A stretch of 11,323 bases of DNA from Candidatus Rokuibacteriota bacterium (GTDB taxonomy: Bacteria; Methylomirabilota; Methylomirabilia; Rokubacteriales; CSP1-6). The translations under genes and the position numbers were made by a program. Below the pieces are notes generated by a model. That model saw only the letters and a list, made by a program, of their open reading frames with translations. It was not told the DNA's origin and ran no database searches. The DNA lies in contig QHRS01000197.1 of NCBI GenBank assembly GCA_003221435.1, positions 1 through 11,323 on the forward strand, read 5' to 3'. Positions 7,068-11,323 of this stretch are shown one piece after another (position 1 is the stretch's first letter; each line of letters starts with the position of its first letter).

Positions 7068-7864
7068 GCCGCCCTGAGCGCGAGGCGGCTCAACACGATT
7101 TCGAGAGTCAGTCGCGGTGACACGTTCACGCCGAGGGCGCGCCACGCCTGGCGGCACAGGGCGAGTCCGGCGACGATCTCACCCAGCGTCCGCCCCTCCG
7201 CCTCGCGTGCGACCTGCTCGGCCGCGGCGACGCCGGCCTTCGCACGTAAGAGGTCGCGGTACCAGAGCCAGACGGCCTCCACCATCGCCTCCGCCCGGTG
7301 CCGGTCCCGGTCGACCGCCTGGGCGTGACGGAACATCGCGTCCGCGCCCTGCTCCTCCACTTCGCGAAACATGGTAAGCACCGCCGCGCGGTCGGCGGCC
7401 TCGGCCTGGGTCGGCACGGGTTGAAAGCGGACGATCTGGCAGCGCGAGAGCACCGTCGCCGGCACCGCCCGCGCGCGGGACAGGATCAAGATGATCACGG
7501 TCCCGGCCGGCGGCTCCTCCAGCGTCTTGAGAAAGGCCTGCGGCGACTCGCCGGTCATCCGGTCGGCGTCTTCCATGATGAAGACCTTCCACGGTCCGAC
7601 CACCGGGCACAGCGATGCCGTCCGCTCGAGCGCCCGGACGTCGGCGATGCGGATCGCCTTCGGGCCCTTCGGTTTGTCCTCGGGAGGGGTGGGCACGATG
7701 ACGTGCAGATCCGGGTGCGCCGGCCGGGCGACGCCGAGCAGGGCGCGCGCGAACTCGAGCGCGGCCGCGCGCCGCCCGGACCCTTCCGGCCCGATGAAGG
7801 CGTACGCGTGCGCCACACGGCGCGAGACCAGGGCGCGCGCGAGCAACGGGTGCTCAACCGCCAC
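7064..7864 (-). CDS. holB: DNA polymerase III delta' subunit (clamp loader), short form
   Basis: A 266-residue AAA+ protein, shorter than the roughly 330 residues of E. coli delta'. It would act as the stator subunit of the sliding-clamp loader. Visible elements are EHPLLARAL and RVAHAYAFIGPEGSGRR (P-loop region 25-32 with Arg where a working Walker A has Lys), IMEDADRM (Walker B-like), FLKTLEEPP, and the SRC motif (140-142, LSRCQIVRF) that gives the arginine finger to a neighbouring subunit. A C-terminal helical region ends in SPRLTLEIVLSRL. The four-cysteine zinc module normally found after the P-loop helix is missing: ALLG runs directly into ARPAHPDLHVI. The GTG at 7864 was chosen because a GAGG precedes it and family similarity starts there; it overlaps tmk by 11 bases. 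Confidence 0.9.
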   Translation of the reverse strand: MAVEHPLLARALVSRRVAHAYAFIGPEGSGRRAAALEFARALLGVARPAHPDLHVIVPTPPEDKPKGPKAIRIADVRALERTASLCPVVGPWKVFIMEDADRMTGESPQAFLKTLEEPPAGTVIILILSRARAVPATVLSRCQIVRFQPVPTQAEAADRAAVLTMFREVEEQGADAMFRHAQAVDRDRHRAEAMVEAVWLWYRDLLRAKAGVAAAEQVAREAEGRTLGEIVAGLALCRQAWRALGVNVSPRLTLEIVLSRLALRAA

Positions 7865-8486
7865 GCAGGACCTCGCCCAGGCGCTCTTCGACGAGGGCTC
7901 GGATGGCCTTCCGGGTTTCTTCCTCGCCCTGGTCGCCCGCAACCACCGCGACGCGATCTTTTTCCTCGCGCGCGATCTCGAGATAGCCCGCGCGCACCCG
8001 CTCGTGGAACGCCAGACCCATTTGCTCGAAGGAGTCGTGGGCGCGGTCCGCGATCCGCCCGATGCCCACCCCCGCGGGGAGATCCAGCACCAGCGTCAGG
8101 TCCGGCAGCACGCCTTCGGTCGCAAGCAGGTTGAGCTGCTTGATCGTCTCGATGTCCACGCCGCGGCCGTAGCCTTGGTACGCGACTGTCGCATCGATGT
8201 ACCGGTCGGAGATGACGATCTCCCCGCGCTCGAGCGCGGGGCGGATCACCCGGGTGACGTGCTGCTGGCGGGCCGCCAGAAAGAGGAACATCTCGGCCAG
8301 TGGGGTCGGCTGCGCCGGGTCGGCCTCGAACAGCGCCCGCACGCGGAGCCCCAGGGGGGTGCCGTCGGGCTCACTCGTCAGGCAAACCTGCCGGCCTCGA
8401 TCCCCGAGGAACGTGGCGAGGTGACGCGCCTGGGTGGTCTTCCCTGAGCCCTCGACACCTTCGAATGTGATGAACGCCCCGCGCAA
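7854..8486 (-). CDS. tmk: Thymidylate kinase (dTMP kinase)
   Basis: A 210-residue kinase that phosphorylates dTMP to dTDP, the step joining the de novo and salvage routes of dTTP supply. Motifs in order: MRGAFITFEG, P-loop GVEGSGKT (10-17), the SEPDGTPLG dTMP-site region (38-46), the DRY motif (94-96) within SDRYIDATVAYQGYGRG, and a LID-like region ADRAHDSFEQMGLAFHERVR with several basic residues. Length is normal for the family. I prefer the TTG at 8486 as start: GGGAGG lies 7 bases upstream and the product then begins MRG like most Tmk proteins. The GTG at 8492 is in frame but only one base from that ribosome site. It is the first gene of the operon, and its stop overlaps the holB start region. 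Confidence 0.94.
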   Translation of the reverse strand: MRGAFITFEGVEGSGKTTQARHLATFLGDRGRQVCLTSEPDGTPLGLRVRALFEADPAQPTPLAEMFLFLAARQQHVTRVIRPALERGEIVISDRYIDATVAYQGYGRGVDIETIKQLNLLATEGVLPDLTLVLDLPAGVGIGRIADRAHDSFEQMGLAFHERVRAGYLEIAREEKDRVAVVAGDQGEEETRKAIRALVEERLGEVLRGG

Positions 8487-8493
8487 GGACACG

Positions 8494-8499
8494 CCTCCC
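8494..8499 (-). promoter_or_regulatory. Ribosome binding site deciding the tmk start
   Basis: On the minus strand this reads GGGAGG. It is 7 bases from the TTG at 8486, which is near-ideal spacing, and only one base from the GTG at 8492, which is too close. It therefore favours the TTG as the tmk start. Confidence 0.6.
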
Positions 8500-8515
8500 G
8501 CACCCCGGATGACCT

Positions 8516-8524
8516 ACTGTAACA
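8516..8524 (-). promoter_or_regulatory. Candidate extended -10 promoter of the tmk operon
   Basis: On the minus strand the bases read TGTTACAGT: a TG-N extension followed by TACAGT, 4 of 6 matches to TATAAT. No good -35 box lies 16-18 bases upstream, which is usual for extended -10 promoters. The expected transcript start near 8509 leaves a leader of about 22 bases that holds the GGGAGG ribosome site. This is a single short motif and remains a candidate only. Confidence 0.35.
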
Positions 8525-8563
8525 TGCCTGATCCTGGGGCTCGCGCGGCGGGGGAGGCCCTCG

Positions 8564-8593
8564 TTGACATGCTTCCAGGGCGAGGGGCATAGT
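8564..8593 (+). promoter_or_regulatory. Candidate sigma-70-type promoter of the kinase/regulator pair
   Basis: A perfect TTGACA (8564-8569) is followed, after 18 bases, by CATAGT (8588-8593), 4 of 6 matches to the -10 consensus. Transcription would then start near 8600-8602, next to the ATG at 8603, giving an almost leaderless mRNA. Short inverted arms CCCTCG (8558-8563) and CGAGGG (8581-8586) flank the -35 box and could be an operator, though 6-base arms in such GC-rich DNA arise easily by chance. I see no sigma-54 (GG-N10-GC type) element in the spacer. Confidence 0.4.
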
Positions 8594-8602
8594 GCCAGGA
8601 AC

Positions 8603-10063
8603 ATGACGTTCAAGAAGAAGCTCTTGCTGGCCTTCTCCATCATGGTTGTCCCCCTGGCGATCATCGCCGCCCAGGCCCTGTGGAACCTCCGGGAGGAGAC
8701 TCGGGCCCTCACGACCCTCGGCGAGAGCCTCTCCAGGGCGCGGGTGTTCGCTGACGTGGAGTCGGTCCTCTACCGGAAGCTGCGCAAGGTCCGGGATTAC
8801 CTGACCGGCTGGGACACGCAGGCCGACGTGGAGTTCGAGCGGCTCGACACGCTCCTCCATCCACAGATGGAGGCGTGGACGAAGGCGACCACGGACCCCG
8901 AGGACCTGCGGCTGGCCGGCGTCCTCGAGCGGCTCGACGGCGAGATCGATAGGGTGGCGCGACGGGCCTTCGCCCTCTACCGGGACGGAAAGCACGAGCA
9001 GGCCTCCCGGCTGATCCAGGTCGAGGTCAACGGCCGGCTGCTTCCCGCCTTGGACGGGACCGTCAAGGCGATCTACAGCGCCTCGAGGACTCACAACATC
9101 CAGCGCGCGTTCAGGAATCTTCAGGCCACCGAGCGGTCCACCACGATGGTCCTGATCCTGATCATCGTCTCCTCCGCCGTCTTCGGCATCCTCTTCTCCG
9201 CCCGGCCGGTCGGGGAACTGAAGACGATGATCGAGATGCTCGGCCGGGGCGAGTTCGTTCGGGCCCGCGCCATCGAGATCCGCTCGCGGGACGAGCTTGC
9301 CGGCCTCGCGCGGGAGTTCGCCAAGATGGCGGAGCGGCTCAAGCGGGCGCAGGAAGAGATCATTCAGTCCGAGAAGCTCGCCTCCCTCGGCCAGATGTCG
9401 GCCGCCGTCGCCCACGGACTGCGCAACCCGCTGGCGAGCATCAGGGCGGTGGCCCAGTTGAGTCTGCACCAGCTCCCCGCGATCAGCCCGCAGCGGGAGC
9501 ACCTGCTGGCGATCATCGCCGAGGTCGACCGTCTCGAGAAGCGGATCAGTCACCTTCTCGATTTCACCAAGCCCGTGCCCTTCTCACCCGTGGGCCAGAA
9601 GGTCGGCGACGTCATCGAGCGGGTGCTGGCGGTCTTTTCCGAAAAGCTCGCGCGGCAGGGTGTCGACGTGAAGGTGGCGGTGAAACCCGGTCTGCCCGAC
9701 GCGTGGGTCGACTCGTTCCAGATCGAGCAGGCGTTCCTGGAGGTCATCTCGAACGCTCTGGAAGCGATGCCGAAGGGCGGCACGCTGTCGATCGCCGCGG
9801 TCGCTGGCCGCTCGGACACGGGCGCGCGGATCGAGATCTCCATCGCTGACACGGGCGAGGGGATCGCCGAGACGGCCCTGGCCCATGTGTCGGAGCCGTT
9901 CTTCACGACGAAGGCGGATGGAACGGGACTCGGCCTGGCCATCGCCAAGCGGTTCGTCGAGCAGAACAGGGGGAGCCTGACGATCGCCAGCAGGGAACGC
10001 GAGGGGACGGTCGTGACGATCACGCTGCCGACCTCCGCCACGGACACGGCCCGGGAGGCGTGA
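8603..10063 (+). CDS. Membrane NtrB-like sensor histidine kinase (HAMP-HisKA-HATPase)
   Basis: A 486-residue kinase. Order of parts: transmembrane helix at about 8-26, an all-helical extracytoplasmic sensor at about 27-178 resembling a four-helix-bundle (MCP-like) domain, a second transmembrane helix at about 181-200, HAMP at about 201-252, HisKA with phosphoacceptor H271, and an ATPase domain with N384 in the N-box (EVISNALEAMPKGG), DTGEG (416-420), EPFFTTK (431-437) and GTGLGL (440-445). It should autophosphorylate on H271 and pass the phosphate to the regulator encoded next. The H-box reads AHGLRNPL, with Gly where most kinases have Glu. The signal is unknown, and the sensor shows no haem or cysteine motif. 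The start is ATG 8603, just before the first membrane helix; an in-frame TTG at 8564 coincides with the promoter -35 box. Confidence 0.92.
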   Translation: MTFKKKLLLAFSIMVVPLAIIAAQALWNLREETRALTTLGESLSRARVFADVESVLYRKLRKVRDYLTGWDTQADVEFERLDTLLHPQMEAWTKATTDPEDLRLAGVLERLDGEIDRVARRAFALYRDGKHEQASRLIQVEVNGRLLPALDGTVKAIYSASRTHNIQRAFRNLQATERSTTMVLILIIVSSAVFGILFSARPVGELKTMIEMLGRGEFVRARAIEIRSRDELAGLAREFAKMAERLKRAQEEIIQSEKLASLGQMSAAVAHGLRNPLASIRAVAQLSLHQLPAISPQREHLLAIIAEVDRLEKRISHLLDFTKPVPFSPVGQKVGDVIERVLAVFSEKLARQGVDVKVAVKPGLPDAWVDSFQIEQAFLEVISNALEAMPKGGTLSIAAVAGRSDTGARIEISIADTGEGIAETALAHVSEPFFTTKADGTGLGLAIAKRFVEQNRGSLTIASREREGTVVTITLPTSATDTAREA

Positions 10064-11323
10064 TGGCGCGTTTCACCGTCCTGATCGTCGACGACGAGAA
10101 GACCCTGGCCCGATCGATCAAGCTCTTTCTCCTCGAGCACGGCTGGGAGGCCGAGGTCGCCGAGGATGGGGACCGCGCGCTCGAGCTGATCGAGAAGCTC
10201 CATCCGGACCTCGTGTTCGTCGACTTCAGGCTTCCGAAGCTGACCGGTCTCGAGCTACTGAAGAAGATCCGGAATTACGATCCGTACATCGCGGTCGTGA
10301 TGATGACGGCGTACGGAACGATCGAAGGGGCGGTCGAGGCGATGAAGCTCGGCGCCCTCGACTATCTCAAGAAGCCGATCGACCTCGACGAGCTGAAGAT
10401 CCTGGTGGAGCGCGCCCAGGAGAACTCGCGCCTGAGGCAGGAGGTGCTCTACTACCGCGAGAAGGAAACCCGCGACTTCGAGTTCGAGGGATTGATCGGC
10501 CGCTGCCAGACGATGCAGCAGACCTTCGAGCAGATCAAGCACCTGGCCTCGCTCGAAGAGGAGGCCCCGCCGGTGCTCCTCACGGGCGAGACGGGAACGG
10601 GAAAGAGCCTGGTGGCCAGGGCCCTGCACATGCAGAGCCGCCGCGCGCGCCATCCCTTCATCGAGATCGACTGCATGTCGCTTCCGCCGACCCTGATCGA
10701 GAGCGAGCTGTTCGGCTACGAGAAGGGCTCGTTCACGGACGCCCGCGACTCGAAGGTCGGCCTCATCGAGGCGGCCGAGGGCGGCACCGTCTTCCTGGAC
10801 GAGGTGGGCGACCTGGATCTGTCGCTTCAGGGCAAGCTGCTGCGGGCGATCGAGGAGCGGACCGTCCGGCGCATCGGGAGCGTGCGTGATCGGAAGGTGG
10901 ACGCGTGGATCCTCGCCGCGACCAACAAGGACCTTACCGCGGCGATGGCGGCGGGAGCCTTTCGGAAGGACCTTTACTACCGGCTGGCCGTTCTCGCCAT
11001 CCATCTCCCGCCGCTCCGGGAGCGGGGCGAGGACATCCCGCTCCTCGCCGAGTTCTTTGTCAAGCGGTTCAGCCCCAAGTACGGCAAGCACGTGTCGCGG
11101 TTGAGCGAGGCGTCCATGGCGGCGCTCCGCCAGTTCCCGTGGCCGGGCAACATCCGCGAGCTCAAGCACGTCATCGAGAGGGCTATCCTCGCTTCACCCA
11201 CAGAGGCCACAGAAATCAACATCGCACTTGGCCCGGCGGCTGCCGCTCCTGCGGCGGACCTCACCGCCCCCATGAAAGGTCTCCCGCCCGAGGGGATCAG
11301 CCTCGCTCAGTGGGAGCGAGCAA
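10063..11323 (+). CDS. NtrC-family sigma-54-type response regulator (3' end outside window)
   Basis: 420 codons are visible before the right edge. Receiver domain 1-120: D10-D11, phosphoacceptor D54 (VFVDFRLPKLTG), T82 (MTAYG) and K104 (KKP). AAA+ domain at about 143-380: Walker A GETGTGKS (175-182), GSFTDA loop (222-227), Walker B FLDE (244-247), arginine-finger region FRKDLYYRL, and sensor 2 WPGNIRELKH (360-369). A Pro/Ala-rich linker then leads to SLAQWERA, which looks like the lead-in to a Fis-type helix-turn-helix that lies outside. Phosphorylated by the preceding kinase, it should oligomerise and drive sigma-54 RNA polymerase. The loop normally reads GAFTGA. The ATG at 10063 shares one base with the kinase stop (TGATG), with GGAGG 4 bases upstream, so the pair is co-translated. 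Confidence 0.93.
   Translation, partial: MARFTVLIVDDEKTLARSIKLFLLEHGWEAEVAEDGDRALELIEKLHPDLVFVDFRLPKLTGLELLKKIRNYDPYIAVVMMTAYGTIEGAVEAMKLGALDYLKKPIDLDELKILVERAQENSRLRQEVLYYREKETRDFEFEGLIGRCQTMQQTFEQIKHLASLEEEAPPVLLTGETGTGKSLVARALHMQSRRARHPFIEIDCMSLPPTLIESELFGYEKGSFTDARDSKVGLIEAAEGGTVFLDEVGDLDLSLQGKLLRAIEERTVRRIGSVRDRKVDAWILAATNKDLTAAMAAGAFRKDLYYRLAVLAIHLPPLRERGEDIPLLAEFFVKRFSPKYGKHVSRLSEASMAALRQFPWPGNIRELKHVIERAILASPTEATEINIALGPAAAAPAADLTAPMKGLPPEGISLAQWERA

Noticed and set aside
8564..8602. TTG at 8564 as start of the histidine kinase
   Set aside because: It would add MTCFQGEGHSARN before an otherwise typical N-terminus. The TTG is part of the TTGACA box, and a GGGGAGG upstream is about 10 bases away. 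I prefer ATG 8603 but cannot fully exclude the longer form.
8378..9553. Minus-strand open frame (391 codons) opposite the histidine kinase and the start of tmk
   Set aside because: It crosses the divergent promoter region and is the mirror of clear kinase domains; its Gly/Asp/Leu-rich text shows no family signature.
1..11323. Search by eye for tRNA/rRNA genes, CRISPR repeats, insertion sequences and phage or defence genes
   Set aside because: Nothing of these kinds was seen. No stretch longer than about 116 bases lacks a gene or gene remnant, and repeats noticed were short GC-rich words expected by chance.

Overview
The window is a gene-dense piece of a high-GC bacterial chromosome. Reading frames show strong G/C preference at third codon positions, and GTG is a common start. 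The gene set and order (thymidylate kinase, DNA polymerase III delta', RicT/PSP1, MetRS, TatD) is an old bacterial housekeeping neighbourhood, also known around tmk-holB-ricT and metS-tatD in Bacillus. Base composition, the DUF5924/DUF2914 protein and the NtrB/NtrC-type pair suggest a soil-type lineage such as Rokubacteria/Methylomirabilota or a delta-proteobacterial relative. That placement is a guess from style, not from a marker comparison.

Layout. Bases 3-122 are the end of an unidentified plus-strand gene. It converges, across about 70 bases holding a possible weak hairpin terminator, on a long minus-strand operon. Read in its direction of transcription (8486 down to 192) the operon is tmk, holB, ricT, metG, a DUF5924/DUF2914 membrane protein, a secreted type I phosphodiesterase/alkaline-phosphatase-fold enzyme, tatD, and an M28 metallopeptidase. 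Almost every junction is a 4-base GTGA or ATGA overlap (tmk/holB overlap by 11 bases), so the genes are probably translationally coupled on one mRNA. The exception is metG. Its frame is broken near 4363-4371: the last 48 codons of the tRNA-binding domain lie in another frame, and roughly ten expected residues are missing.

A 116-base divergent spacer (8487-8602) separates tmk from a plus-strand two-component system. This is a membrane-bound NtrB-like histidine kinase followed, with a one-base stop/start overlap, by an NtrC-like sigma-54-type response regulator that runs off the right edge before its DNA-binding domain. The spacer holds an extended -10-like motif for tmk and a TTGACA / CATAGT promoter candidate for the kinase.

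How the genes work together. The operon joins nucleotide supply (Tmk), replication (clamp-loader delta'), RNA turnover (RicT), tRNA charging (MetG) and DNA/peptide end-processing (TatD, M28), with a cell-envelope pair inserted between metG and tatD. The kinase/regulator pair is a separate signalling unit; its target genes are not visible. I see no mobile element, CRISPR array, RNA gene or defence system. The most notable points are the damaged metG, the extra cysteine cluster in RicT, the delta' subunit without its zinc module, and the unusual catalytic or contact motifs in the kinase (His-Gly) and regulator (GSFTDA).
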